A stretch of 64,000 bases of DNA from Paenibacillus zeirhizosphaerae (lineage in GTDB: Bacteria > Bacillota > Bacilli > Paenibacillales > Paenibacillaceae): assembly GCF_030705605.1 (NCBI RefSeq), contig NZ_JAPCKK010000001.1, positions 1-64,000 on the forward strand, written 5' to 3'. The notes below the pieces were generated by a model. The model did no database searches, was not told where the DNA came from, and saw only the letters and a list, made by a program, of their open reading frames with translations. Made by a program: the position numbers and the translations under genes. Position 1 is the stretch's first letter. Every line of letters begins with the position of its first letter. Shown piece by piece: positions 47,103-55,935 of the stretch.

Positions 47103-47519
47103 ATGAGAGTCATGGGACTGGATTATGGGGACCGCAGAATCGGCGTCGCAATAAGCGATGCCTTCGGCTGGACCGCTCAAGGATTGGAAGTTGTTGAACG
47201 GCGTAAGGACGAAAGCGAGTATGGCAAAATTGCCGAGCTGGTGCGGGGCAATGAGGTGTCCGAGATTGTTGTTGGGCTTCCCAAGAATATGAACGGAACC
47301 ATTGGTCCGCGTGGTGAGATTGCGATGGCTTTTGCCGAAAAATTACGCGAGTTATTGAACATCCCCGTTCACCTTTGGGATGAGCGGCTTACAACCGTCG
47401 CGGCTGAACGGACGCTATTGGAAGCGGACGTCAGCCGGAAGAAGCGCAAGCAGGTTGTAGACAAAATGGCCGCAGGCTTGATTTTGCAAAATTATTTGGA
47501 TGCTAACATTAGAAGGTGA
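47103..47519 (+). CDS. RuvX/YqgF family putative Holliday junction resolvase
   Basis: 138 residues, RNase-H-like fold: MGLDYGDRRIGVAISDAFGW at the N-terminus with the first catalytic Asp, EIVVGLPKNMNGTIGPR near 58 and WDERLTTVAAERTL near 98. YqgF proteins act in 16S rRNA 5' processing and/or junction resolution. It is 11 bases behind ireB. Together with RuvC this gives two RNase-H-fold candidates for junction cleavage in the window; the rRNA role may be the main one. Confidence 0.94.
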   Translation: MRVMGLDYGDRRIGVAISDAFGWTAQGLEVVERRKDESEYGKIAELVRGNEVSEIVVGLPKNMNGTIGPRGEIAMAFAEKLRELLNIPVHLWDERLTTVAAERTLLEADVSRKKRKQVVDKMAAGLILQNYLDANIRR

Positions 47520-47532
47520 GGGGGATTTCGCA

Positions 47533-47838
47533 ATGGCGGATAATCGAGTGGACTTGGAAGAAGAGCAACCGGAAATTATTTATATCGACGACGAAGAAGG
47601 CAACGAAGAAGAATTCGAGGTCATTATGAAATTCGAAGTGGATGGCTCTGATGCCAAATATATGATGGTTGCACCGGTCGAACCTGAAGAGAATGAAACG
47701 GATGTTTACGCCTTCCGGTATGAGGAAGACGGTGATGATATTAAATTGTTTCCGATTACGGATGATGCTGAATGGGAAATTGTCGAAGAAACATTTAATA
47801 CTTTTGTAGAAGCAGACGATGAGGATTTTGAGAAATGA
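47533..47838 (+). CDS. DUF1292 protein A (YrzB-like)
   Basis: 101 residues from ATG 47533, with GAGGGGGA upstream. Very acidic; the DUF1292 pattern EEFEVIMKFEVDGSDAKYMMVAP with DVYAFRYEEDGDDIKLFPI is clear. Function unknown. Third gene of the ireB-ruvX-DUF1292 operon. It overlaps the second DUF1292 gene by four bases. Confidence 0.92.
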   Translation: MADNRVDLEEEQPEIIYIDDEEGNEEEFEVIMKFEVDGSDAKYMMVAPVEPEENETDVYAFRYEEDGDDIKLFPITDDAEWEIVEETFNTFVEADDEDFEK

Positions 47839-48131
47839 CGATGTATTCCCGTAATGATCTAACCTGGACGACCGGCTTGAAGGAGGCCTTTGGTTCCGAA
47901 GTGGAGCTTGAAGATGAGGAAGGACATTCTGTTCCTTACTCGTTAGAGGCTGAGTTTGAGGTCGGGGGACAGGCATATGCGGTTCTGCGTGGGCAGATCG
48001 CAGCTTCGAGAGAGTATGAGCTTTTCAGGGTGATATGGCAAGACGGCAAGCCCGAGCTGACGGTCATCGAAGATGATGACGAGTGGGAGGATATTGCGGA
48101 GTTGTACGACGAATGTACCTTCCCGGAATAA
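47835..48131 (+). CDS. DUF1292 protein B (diverged tandem copy)
   Basis: 98 residues. The beta-rich pattern YSLEAEFEVGGQAYAVLRGQ then YELFRVIWQDGKPELTVIEDDDEWEDIAELYDE parallels DUF1292 protein A but is strongly diverged, suggesting an old tandem duplication. Start ATG at 47835 overlaps the preceding stop (ATGA-type coupling); an ATG at 47841 is also in frame. Acidic, cytosolic, function unknown. A terminator hairpin follows. Confidence 0.85.
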   Translation: MTMYSRNDLTWTTGLKEAFGSEVELEDEEGHSVPYSLEAEFEVGGQAYAVLRGQIAASREYELFRVIWQDGKPELTVIEDDDEWEDIAELYDECTFPE

Positions 48132-48174
48132 CCCGAGGTTATAAAATGACTTTTAGCCTGAATGTATTCCCGGA

Positions 48175-48199
48175 AAGGGCGGACTTGTCCGCTCTTTTT
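48175..48199 (+). terminator. Terminator between DUF1292-B and mltG
   Basis: Arms AGGGCGGAC / GTCCGCTCT with a short loop and TTTTT. It argues against mltG starting upstream at 48162 and for the TTG at 48222. Confidence 0.8.
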
Positions 48200-48221
48200 G
48201 GTTGTGAAGGGGTTGGATGTT

Positions 48222-49271
48222 TTGAAGCGCAAAGCTAGGACTGGAGTGCTGCTCCTGCTCATTTTATTACTGCTCGTGGCAGGGGCGGTATTCTATTTTC
48301 GGCAAATGATGCAGCCTGTCCAATCGCAAGCGGAAACGGTTGCGTTTACCGTAGAACAAGGAATGGGATCATCGCAAATTGCAGATTTGCTTGAAAAAAA
48401 AGGGCTTATTCGGAATTCTACCGTTTTTAAAGCTTACCTGAAGTTTACGGAGCAGGGCAGAGGTTTTCAGGCCGGTAATTATGAGGCACAGCCTGGGGCC
48501 ACGTTTAAGGAGCTGATCGCTAAGTTGTCCAGTGGAGATGTTGTGCCGGAGGAAATGATCCGGTTTACAGTTCCTGAAGGGTACACCGTGCTGCAAATCG
48601 CTGATCGATTGCAGCAGGAAGGCATTGTGGATAAGGATGAGTTTCTGAAGCTCGCGAACGATCCGGTACAATTTAACATGCCACTGCTGGAGTATACCCC
48701 GGAGGACAAGTCATTACGTTACAAGCTGGAAGGTTATCTGTTTCCGGAAACCTATGAGCTGCCTAAGGACAGCACGGTGAAAGACATTATGACGGCTATG
48801 CTGGAGCAGACACAGAAAGAGCTGGACAGCATTCCAGACCTGCAGCAGAAGCTTGAGGAACGCCAAGAGACAGTTCACGAGCTGCTAACCGTGGCTTCAC
48901 TAGTGGAGCGAGAGGTGGTTGTGGATCAAGAACGACCTATTGTAGCCGGAATCATCTATAACAGGCTGGAGAAGGGGCAAAAGCTCGAAATCGATGCAAC
49001 CGTTCAATATATGCTGGATAAGCAGAAGGAACGGCTGTTATTCAAGGATCTGAGAGTGGACTCACCCTATAATACGTATACGAATGAGGGGCTCCCTGCA
49101 GGTCCGATTGCCAGTCCGAGCCTGGGTTCCATCCAGGCGGTGCTGGAACCTGCCGAGACGGATTATTTCTTCTATGTGACGAAGAAGGATGGCTCCCGTG
49201 AGCATTTATTCGCCAAGACCTATCAGGAACATTTAAACAATATCGAAAAAAGTCAAAGTGTGACACAATAG
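48222..49271 (+). CDS. mltG: MltG, endolytic transglycosylase (YceG family)
   Basis: Membrane-anchored enzyme that cuts nascent glycan strands and sets their length. 349 residues from TTG 48222, nine bases behind AAGGGG; it begins MKRKARTGVLLLLILLLLVAG, one membrane segment near 9-28. A LysM-like segment (VEQGMGSSQIADLLEKKGLI) follows, then the YceG domain with ASLVEREV near 224-231 carrying the catalytic Glu, and GIIYNRLEKGQKLEIDATVQY. yrrL holds this place in B. subtilis. The next gene starts 12 bases later, where trmR would be expected first. Confidence 0.94.
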   Translation: MKRKARTGVLLLLILLLLVAGAVFYFRQMMQPVQSQAETVAFTVEQGMGSSQIADLLEKKGLIRNSTVFKAYLKFTEQGRGFQAGNYEAQPGATFKELIAKLSSGDVVPEEMIRFTVPEGYTVLQIADRLQQEGIVDKDEFLKLANDPVQFNMPLLEYTPEDKSLRYKLEGYLFPETYELPKDSTVKDIMTAMLEQTQKELDSIPDLQQKLEERQETVHELLTVASLVEREVVVDQERPIVAGIIYNRLEKGQKLEIDATVQYMLDKQKERLLFKDLRVDSPYNTYTNEGLPAGPIASPSLGSIQAVLEPAETDYFFYVTKKDGSREHLFAKTYQEHLNNIEKSQSVTQ

Positions 49272-49283
49272 GAGGTAAGTCCA

Positions 49284-50213
49284 GTGGCTGATAAACCCGA
49301 GCTGCTCGTTACGGCAGCTTCGCCGGGAGAAGCTGTGCAGATGCTGGATGCGGGCGCGGATGCGCTGCTGATCGGAGAAGACCGATTCGGAATGCGTCTG
49401 GCAGGCAGCTTTACACTCGACGAAATCAAAAATACGGTGGAGGCTGCGCATGCACGCGGCGCCAAAGTATATGTTTCCATGAATAATCTGATGACCAACG
49501 AGCTGCTCCCTGAAATTCCGGGTTATGTACAGATGCTCGGTTCCATTGGAGTGGATGCGATAGAGTTCAATGATCCGTCCGTGCTTGCTGCGGTGAAGGA
49601 GCATGCCCCGCACATATCGCTGTTCTGGAATGCGGAGATGACCTCGACCAACTATTCAACCGCGAATTACTGGGGAGAAAAGGGCGCCTCCCGCGTTGTG
49701 CTTGCAAGAGAGCTCAGCATGGATGAGATCACCGAAATGATCCCGAGTCTGAAGGTAGAAGCCCAGATTCAAGTGCACGGATTGACTAATATTTACCATT
49801 CAAAGCGCAGACTAGTGGCCAGCTACATGCAGCATCAGGGCAGGCCGGTGGAAGGGAATCTCGGGAAGGACCGCCACTTGTTCCTGATCGAGGCAGAACG
49901 CAGAGAAGAGAAATTTCCGATCTATGAGGATATTAACGGAACTCATATTATGAGTTCTGATGATATATGCATTATCGAGGACCTTCATCTGCTCATGGCA
50001 GCAGAGGTTCACAGTTTCAAAATTGAGGGCCTTCTGAAGCCGACAGCCTACAATGAGGCAGTGGTCAGGGCTTACCGCACAGCCATCGACAGCTATTTCA
50101 GCAACCCGGAAGCCTACGCATTTGACGAAGCCTGGCTGGATGAAGTCCGCAAACTACAGGACCCGGAAAGGGAACTTTCTTTCGGGTTTTTCTATAAAGA
50201 ACAGGTCTATTAA
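49284..50213 (+). CDS. U32 peptidase-family protein, TrhP1-like tRNA hydroxylation factor
   Basis: 309 residues from a GTG at 49284 behind AGGAGGT. Peptidase U32 pattern: LLVTAASPGEAVQMLDAGADALLIGEDRFGMRL (core DAGADALLIG) and DLHLLMAAEVHSFKIEGLLK near 230. In B. subtilis YrrN (TrhP1) with YrrO (TrhP2) makes 5-hydroxyuridine at U34 of several tRNAs from prephenate. It is directly followed by the trhP2-like gene. The family name suggests proteolysis but tRNA hydroxylation is the shown role. Confidence 0.88.
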   Translation: MADKPELLVTAASPGEAVQMLDAGADALLIGEDRFGMRLAGSFTLDEIKNTVEAAHARGAKVYVSMNNLMTNELLPEIPGYVQMLGSIGVDAIEFNDPSVLAAVKEHAPHISLFWNAEMTSTNYSTANYWGEKGASRVVLARELSMDEITEMIPSLKVEAQIQVHGLTNIYHSKRRLVASYMQHQGRPVEGNLGKDRHLFLIEAERREEKFPIYEDINGTHIMSSDDICIIEDLHLLMAAEVHSFKIEGLLKPTAYNEAVVRAYRTAIDSYFSNPEAYAFDEAWLDEVRKLQDPERELSFGFFYKEQVY

Positions 50214-50243
50214 AGATTAAAGAACAAAGGGGTGAACGAAACG

Positions 50244-51572
50244 ATGGGGACCTTAACCAAGCGTAAATATACAGGCAAGCGTTATCGTCTGGATAAGCCG
50301 GAACTGCTCGCTCCCGCAGGAAATCTGGAAAAGCTGAAATTTGCAATTCATTATGGTGCTGATGCTGTTTACATTGGCGGTCAGCACTACGGCCTTCGCT
50401 CCAACGCCGACAACTTCAGTTTCGAAGAAATGAAGGAGGGCGTTGAGTTTGCCAAAAAGTATGGTGCTAAAGTATTTGTAGCTACGAATATTTATGCCCA
50501 CAATGAAGATATTGAGGGAATTGAAGCGTATTTGCGCAAGCTGTATGAGGCTGGAATATCCGCCATCATTGCGGCAGACCCGGCGATTATCCAGGTGGCA
50601 CGTAAAGCCGTGCCGGAGCTGGAGGTGCACTTGAGCACACAGCAGTCCACACTGAATTGGCAGGCCGTGAAGTTTTGGAAAGAAGAAGGCTTGCCGCGTG
50701 TCGTATTGGGTCGCGAGACGAGCTTGGAAGAGATTGCGGAAATCAAGGATCATGTGGATATCGAAATTGAAGCATTCATCCATGGTGCGATGTGCTCTTC
50801 TTTCTCGGGACGTTGTGTGCTGTCCAATCACTTTACGGACAGGGACTCCAACCGGGGCGGCTGCTGTCAGTCCTGCCGCTGGAAGTATGATCTGTTTGAA
50901 GACGCTCGCTCCGCCGAAATATGGGTATCGGAGGAAGAAGCTAGAGATAACAGAGTTCTGGAGCAGTTCCGTCTTGGGGTGAACCAACTGCCGCTTTATG
51001 ATGAGAAAGACAATCCTTTCAGCATGGGCTCCAAGGATTTGTGTATGATTGAGCATATACCGGATCTGATTGATGCGGGTGTGGACAGCTTTAAAGTAGA
51101 AGGACGCATGAAATCCATCCATTACGTGGCAACAGTGATCAATGTATACCGCCAGGCTATTGATTCTTACATGGCTGATCCTGATAACTATGTGCTGAAG
51201 CCAGAGTGGGTTGAAGAAATGAACAAGGCGGCCAACCGTCCGTTGAACACAGGCTTCTTCTATGATACGCCAGACCATGAAGATCATATTTATGAGCCGG
51301 AAGAGAAGGCTGTACCTTATGACTTCGCTGGATTGGTGCTGGATTACGATCCAGAGACGCGTAGGGCGACGATTCAGCAGCGCAACCATTTCAAGCCAGG
51401 CCAGCAGATTGAATTTTTTGGGCCTAACGGGACGTTCTTCAAGCAAACGGTCGGTACGCTCTGGGACGAAGAAGGCAACGAGCTGGACGCTGCACGTCAT
51501 CCACTGCAGCCGGTGAAGATGGTCGTAGAACAGCCGGTTTCTTATTTTGATATGATGCGTAAGAAAAAATAA
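50244..51572 (+). CDS. U32 peptidase-family protein, TrhP2-like tRNA hydroxylation factor
   Basis: 442 residues from ATG 50244 (AAAGGGG upstream). Begins KPELLAPAGNLEKLKFAIHYGADAVYIGG; contains the U32 signature with clustered cysteines MCSSFSGRC, GGCCQSC near 185-215, thought to hold an Fe-S cluster, and the EGRMKSIHYVATVINVYR segment near 285. C-terminal beta domain (AGLVLDYDPETRRATIQQR) as in YrrO/TrhP. Pairs with the preceding gene for ho5U34 synthesis. The methyltransferase gene trmR, normally upstream, is not here. Confidence 0.9.
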   Translation: MGTLTKRKYTGKRYRLDKPELLAPAGNLEKLKFAIHYGADAVYIGGQHYGLRSNADNFSFEEMKEGVEFAKKYGAKVFVATNIYAHNEDIEGIEAYLRKLYEAGISAIIAADPAIIQVARKAVPELEVHLSTQQSTLNWQAVKFWKEEGLPRVVLGRETSLEEIAEIKDHVDIEIEAFIHGAMCSSFSGRCVLSNHFTDRDSNRGGCCQSCRWKYDLFEDARSAEIWVSEEEARDNRVLEQFRLGVNQLPLYDEKDNPFSMGSKDLCMIEHIPDLIDAGVDSFKVEGRMKSIHYVATVINVYRQAIDSYMADPDNYVLKPEWVEEMNKAANRPLNTGFFYDTPDHEDHIYEPEEKAVPYDFAGLVLDYDPETRRATIQQRNHFKPGQQIEFFGPNGTFFKQTVGTLWDEEGNELDAARHPLQPVKMVVEQPVSYFDMMRKKK

Positions 51573-51595
51573 AGTACATCAAAACGAAGTTTGTG

Positions 51596-51637
51596 AAGAG
51601 GTCCTCCTATATCGGTCGGGAGGCCTCTTTTTTTTAT
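51596..51637 (+). terminator. Terminator after trhP2
   Basis: Arms AGAGGTCCTCC / GGAGGCCTCT around TATATCGGTCG, followed by eight T. Confidence 0.9.
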
Positions 51638-51680
51638 AGTTTTATAGGAAAAAAGTTTCAGTTTATTTTGGGGATTACGG

Positions 51681-51708
51681 CTGACAAGCCTGACTTTTGT
51701 CGTATAAT
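51681..51708 (+). promoter_or_regulatory. Putative promoter of the chemoreceptor gene
   Basis: CTGACA at 51681-51686 and a perfect TATAAT at 51703-51708, 16 bases apart. This is sigma-A type; I see no sigma-D (TAAA-GCCGATAT) motif, unlike many flagellar-regulon chemoreceptor genes. Confidence 0.6.
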
Positions 51709-51776
51709 ATCGTTACATACATAGATAGCATCTCAGGGATAATGTGGGGAAGAATAACATCCGGCAGGTGAGAGAG

Positions 51777-53993
51777 ATGGGCTTAACGCCAAAAAGAGAG
51801 AATAAAAGTAGAGAAGCACGAAGCAACGAAAAGAAGGAAGTTATTCCAAACCTGAAGAGCAAGCTGAAATTGCCTGCATTGAAGGTAAAGTGGAAGCTGC
51901 CCGAGCGTGGTAAGAGAAACGGACCAGGCTGGAATTTCAAAAAATCGCCAAAGGAATATATCTCTTTGATCAAACAAGCGAATCCTGTAAAATCTGTCGG
52001 GATGAAGCTGTTTTTGATTTTCTTTGTAACGATAATGATCGCAGTGGTCAGCTTGGGGGTTATTTCTTATGTAACCGCTCGCAACACGATTGAGCAAAAT
52101 GCCGCGTTGGCTTATCAGCAGACGGTAAATCAGACGGCCGAAAAGCTGGACATTATTTTGGAGCGTTTTTTGGATACCTCAACCCAAATCTTCTTTGATA
52201 ACGAGATTGGAGAACTGCTGCGGACGATGAGTAATTCGGACGTTTCCTCTTATGACGCGTTTCTTGCGACAGACTCGGTAACGAAGAAGTTGACTAACTT
52301 AGCATTTAACAATAAGGCGATCGAATCCATTTATTTGTATCCCGAAGACCCGGATGGAGTGATCATGGGAACCGGCAATAAAAGAGATGTGCGATCGGAG
52401 CCTTGGTTCAATGAAATGCTTCAAACTACAGGGGTGCGGTGGTTGCCAACAGAAGTCAGCAGCTCCGGGATCAAGACTTACCGGCTGGTGCGTTCGATGA
52501 ACGACCTTTCCGTGTTAGGCGCCAAGTATATACTTGTGATGGATCTCAAGTTGAGCTCTCTTGAAGAGCAATTGCAAGGATTGGACCTGGGAGAAGGCGG
52601 AGCGATCCATCTCGTGACTAGCGAGGGTATACCGACTGCATCTAATCAGGCGGATCTAATCGGCAGCGGGCAGACGCTGGATTATGTGAAAGAAATAAAA
52701 ACGCCTCAGGGCAGCAATATGGTAAGTGTAGATTTCAATGGTAAAAACCAGAAAGTGATGTCTGTTCATACTACACTTGGCACATCCCAATGGATCTTGA
52801 ACGGAATTGTACCTGTTTCCACGTTGCTGCAAAGCACCAAAGGCATTCTGATTCTTACCTGGGTGTTTATGATTGCGGCTGCGGTGGTCGCCGTACTTCT
52901 GGGGTTGTGGATGGTGCGCATGATCGGCCGTCCGTTGAAGCACATGAAGGATCTGATGAACGAAGGTGCCAAAGGCAACCTTGGTGTCCGCACCGATTAC
53001 CGCTCCCAAGATGAGATTGGCCAGCTCTCTGTCAGCTTTAATGCGATGATGGAGCAGATTACCGAGCTGGTAGAACAGACGAATTCAACAGCCCAGGATG
53101 TTCTGGTGACAGCCTCCGAGTTGAGCGATGCTTCCAGAAAGACGGCCATTTCGGCCAGAGAAATTGCCGTTGCGACCGAAGAAATCGCCAATGGCGCCTC
53201 CAGCCTTGCTACGGAAGCGGAGCGCGGCAATACGCTGACCGAAAATATTACACGCCAGATGGAGAACGTTATTACCCACAATTCGGAAATGGGAGAAGCT
53301 GCGCGGGATGTGGGGCGCTCCAGTGAAACAGGCAGTGAACAACTGAAGCAACTGATGGGCAAAACCAAGGCAACGGAAGAAACGACACGTGCGCTCGTCA
53401 CGAAAGTGGACAAGCTGAAAGACACCACTTCCACCGTATTTCAGGTGCTGGATGCGCTGCAGAACATCACAAAGCAGACGAATATCCTGTCCCTGAATGC
53501 GACCATTGAAGCAGCACGGGCAGGCGCAGCCGGACGCGGGTTCATGGTGGTGGCGGATGAAATCCGACAGCTGGCTGACCAATCGCGACAGGCCATTATT
53601 ATGGCTGGCGGCATCGTTAATAACATCGTTACCGAAATGAATGAAACGGTCGAGGCGTTGACGGAGGCATATCCTTTGTTCAGACAGCAAATTGAGGCTG
53701 TTGAAGAGACTTCAGAAATTTTCCAATCGGTACAGCAGCAGATGCAAGATTTCATCAGCAGCTTGACTGCGGTGACCAGCTCGATTGAAGAGCTTAACCA
53801 ATCGCAGGAGGTATTGTCCGATGCCATGGGTAATGTCAGCGCTGTAGCAGAGCAATCCTCCGCAACCTCGGAGGAGGTTGCCTCGCTGAGCAGCGAGCAG
53901 GAAAATGTCGCCAGTCAGCTTGTACAGCTTTCAGAAAAGCTTGAAAACGTATCAGGCAGTCTGAAGCAGACGTTATCCAATTTCAGAGTTTAA
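51777..53993 (+). CDS. Methyl-accepting chemotaxis protein with basic N-terminal tail
   Basis: 738 residues from ATG 51777 (AGGTGA upstream); a GTG at 51744 would add 11. Order: a ~75-residue Lys/Arg-rich cytosolic tail (KSKLKLPALKVKWKLPE), TM1 near 77-99, an extracellular Cache-like sensor (~100-355), TM2 near 357-380, HAMP (MIGRPLKHMKDLMNEGAKG), and a signalling domain (~450-738) with hairpin tip NILSLNATIEAARAGAAGRGFMVVADEIRQLADQ (core EAARAGAAGRGF). The long tail is unusual. No pentapeptide for CheR docking is seen. Ligand unknown. Confidence 0.93.
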   Translation: MGLTPKRENKSREARSNEKKEVIPNLKSKLKLPALKVKWKLPERGKRNGPGWNFKKSPKEYISLIKQANPVKSVGMKLFLIFFVTIMIAVVSLGVISYVTARNTIEQNAALAYQQTVNQTAEKLDIILERFLDTSTQIFFDNEIGELLRTMSNSDVSSYDAFLATDSVTKKLTNLAFNNKAIESIYLYPEDPDGVIMGTGNKRDVRSEPWFNEMLQTTGVRWLPTEVSSSGIKTYRLVRSMNDLSVLGAKYILVMDLKLSSLEEQLQGLDLGEGGAIHLVTSEGIPTASNQADLIGSGQTLDYVKEIKTPQGSNMVSVDFNGKNQKVMSVHTTLGTSQWILNGIVPVSTLLQSTKGILILTWVFMIAAAVVAVLLGLWMVRMIGRPLKHMKDLMNEGAKGNLGVRTDYRSQDEIGQLSVSFNAMMEQITELVEQTNSTAQDVLVTASELSDASRKTAISAREIAVATEEIANGASSLATEAERGNTLTENITRQMENVITHNSEMGEAARDVGRSSETGSEQLKQLMGKTKATEETTRALVTKVDKLKDTTSTVFQVLDALQNITKQTNILSLNATIEAARAGAAGRGFMVVADEIRQLADQSRQAIIMAGGIVNNIVTEMNETVEALTEAYPLFRQQIEAVEETSEIFQSVQQQMQDFISSLTAVTSSIEELNQSQEVLSDAMGNVSAVAEQSSATSEEVASLSSEQENVASQLVQLSEKLENVSGSLKQTLSNFRV

Positions 53994-54011
53994 GGTAACT
54001 GTTATGATAAA

Positions 54012-54060
54012 TGAGGGGAGCATCCCGAAAGTAGATTTTTCTACCGGGAATGCTCCTCTT
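54012..54060 (+). terminator. Terminator after the chemoreceptor gene
   Basis: Arms GAGGGGAGCATCCCG and CGGGAATGCTCCTCTTT (few mismatches) enclosing GTAGATTTTTCTAC, then a T-rich tail. Confidence 0.85.
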
Positions 54061-54165
54061 TCTGTTTTTAAGCAATGATTTGCACTTCAGAGAACGCGGG
54101 TGTTTGCCGTCAACTTTGCGAGGACATACTATTGCCAAGATCAGCTCAGAGGAGGCAGACCGAGG

Positions 54166-55935
54166 TTGCATCATCAATCAAACCGAATCGAACGGCACCA
54201 GCGTATCCAATTGATAACGACCGTGATTTCTTTCCTGATCGCTGTCCTTATTATCCGTTTAGGATGGCTTCAGATCGCCGCCGGGAGAAGCATTGTGCCT
54301 AACGGGAGCCGAACCGTTAGAGAGCAATCCGTTGTCCAGCGGCAGGAGGGGGTTGTGGTCGATACAGGCAGGGGACATTTTACGGACAGAAGCGGGCACA
54401 GCATCACAGGTGCCTGGGTGCAGGTTCCTGTACTGTTTCCTGGTGGGCCTGCGAAGCAGGATGACAGGGTAGGACGGCTGGCCAGGGTCCTTCACACCGA
54501 TGCTTCTGAACTGCTCCGCCGCTGGAAAAGTCTCGGTTCACCTGTAGTCTGGAAAGACAGCCACGGCACGCCTGTTGAATTGACCGATCAGGAAGCTGCT
54601 CATATTTCCCGGCTTGCTCCCGGGGCCGCAGAGGTAGTGCCATACAGAAGAAGATATGACAAATCGGTAAACGGCATGCAGTGGCTTGGATTTCTTTACG
54701 AACGTCCCGGGAATTCACTCAGTGGAGCTGCCGGTCTGGAGAAAACTCTTGAGCCGTTGCTTAAGGGGGAAGGGGCGACGTTTATATCCCATTTGGTGGA
54801 TGCAGAGCGTCATACGCTTCCTGACACGGGACTGCGCATTAGCACACCCTCCAACCACCATTATCCGCTGCAGGTACAGACGACCATCGACCTTGCCCTG
54901 CAGCGCAAAATTGAGAATTTGACTGCACACAGCCCGATGAAGGAAGGCGCTGTGGTTGTGCTGGATGCTGGCAATGCGGATGTGCTCGCCATGATATCAC
55001 GCCCTTTTTATGATCCCTACCATGTCAATCCGGAAGGCTCTGATTGGTCCAACCGTGCTGTAAAGGCAGCCGTGCCCGGCTCCATTTTCAAAATTGTCAC
55101 GGCCGCGGCCGCATTGGAGACAGGGGCGGCGAGAAAAGGGGAAACCTTTCATTGTCGTGGTGAGTATGGCGCCTATGGCCTTGCTTGCTGGAAAGAAGAA
55201 GGTCACGGCAGACTGAACCTAGAGCAAGGCTTTGCAGAATCCTGCAACACCGTATTTGCCAAGCTGGCTGAGCGATTAACTTCCAGTCAGCTTGCTCAAA
55301 TGGCGGAGGCTCTTGGTTTGGGACGGGAGGTTGGCTGGGCAGGGAAGGATCTGGCTGGGATGAAGCAGCTTCGCTTGTTTGATGGCGAAGAGGCTGGCCG
55401 TATATTCGATAGCCGCACCAAGGCGGAGGATACTGGAGCACGTGTACAGACAGCCATCGGGCAGAGGGATGTGAAAGTAACGCCTCTACAGGCGGCAAAC
55501 TTGATTGTCTCTCTGCTCCATAACGGCGAAGTACGCTCGCCGCGGCTGGTACGCCGCATCCAGTATGCGGACGGAGGCACCCTGCTTGAGCTACCTGCTC
55601 ATGCCTTGCCTGCTTCCAAGGGGAGAATAAGCCCCCATACTGCCCGCACCATTTTGTACTGGATGGAGAAGGTCGTGCAGGAGGGAACCGGCAAAGGACT
55701 GGCCTCCGCCAAGTGGAAGCTTGCTGGGAAATCAGGAACCGCCCAGACCGGACAGGCCGGCAGGGCGGTTAATAATCAGTGGTTTATTGGGTATGGTCCG
55801 GTGGAGCAGCCGCGATATGCGGTGGCTGTCCTTGTGCAGAATGTTCCGGCAAATTCGTCGAATCAGGCGACGGCGTTATTTGGTCAAGTCATGGATTTGC
55901 TGGCTTCTTCCGAAGGTGGAGCATCTCCCTCCTGA
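54166..55935 (+). CDS. Class B penicillin-binding protein (PbpI-like transpeptidase)
   Basis: 589 residues from the TTG at 54166, ten bases behind AGGAGG; the GTG at 54100 in frame is weaker. One membrane anchor near residues 14-34 (QLITTVISFLIAVLIIRLGW), a dimerisation/pedestal region, then the transpeptidase: SIFK (catalytic Ser near 306), SCN near 358 and KSGTAQTG near 521, all intact. Size and place after trhP2 match PbpI (YrrR) of B. subtilis, a forespore-expressed minor PBP. Its 3' end overlaps the convergent AI-2E gene by 52 bases. Confidence 0.88.
   Translation: MHHQSNRIERHQRIQLITTVISFLIAVLIIRLGWLQIAAGRSIVPNGSRTVREQSVVQRQEGVVVDTGRGHFTDRSGHSITGAWVQVPVLFPGGPAKQDDRVGRLARVLHTDASELLRRWKSLGSPVVWKDSHGTPVELTDQEAAHISRLAPGAAEVVPYRRRYDKSVNGMQWLGFLYERPGNSLSGAAGLEKTLEPLLKGEGATFISHLVDAERHTLPDTGLRISTPSNHHYPLQVQTTIDLALQRKIENLTAHSPMKEGAVVVLDAGNADVLAMISRPFYDPYHVNPEGSDWSNRAVKAAVPGSIFKIVTAAAALETGAARKGETFHCRGEYGAYGLACWKEEGHGRLNLEQGFAESCNTVFAKLAERLTSSQLAQMAEALGLGREVGWAGKDLAGMKQLRLFDGEEAGRIFDSRTKAEDTGARVQTAIGQRDVKVTPLQAANLIVSLLHNGEVRSPRLVRRIQYADGGTLLELPAHALPASKGRISPHTARTILYWMEKVVQEGTGKGLASAKWKLAGKSGTAQTGQAGRAVNNQWFIGYGPVEQPRYAVAVLVQNVPANSSNQATALFGQVMDLLASSEGGASPS

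Noticed and set aside
51744..51776. GTG at 51744 as start of the chemoreceptor
   Set aside because: It lacks a good ribosome binding site, whereas AGGTGA lies correctly before ATG 51777. The choice changes only 11 residues and does not affect the long basic tail.
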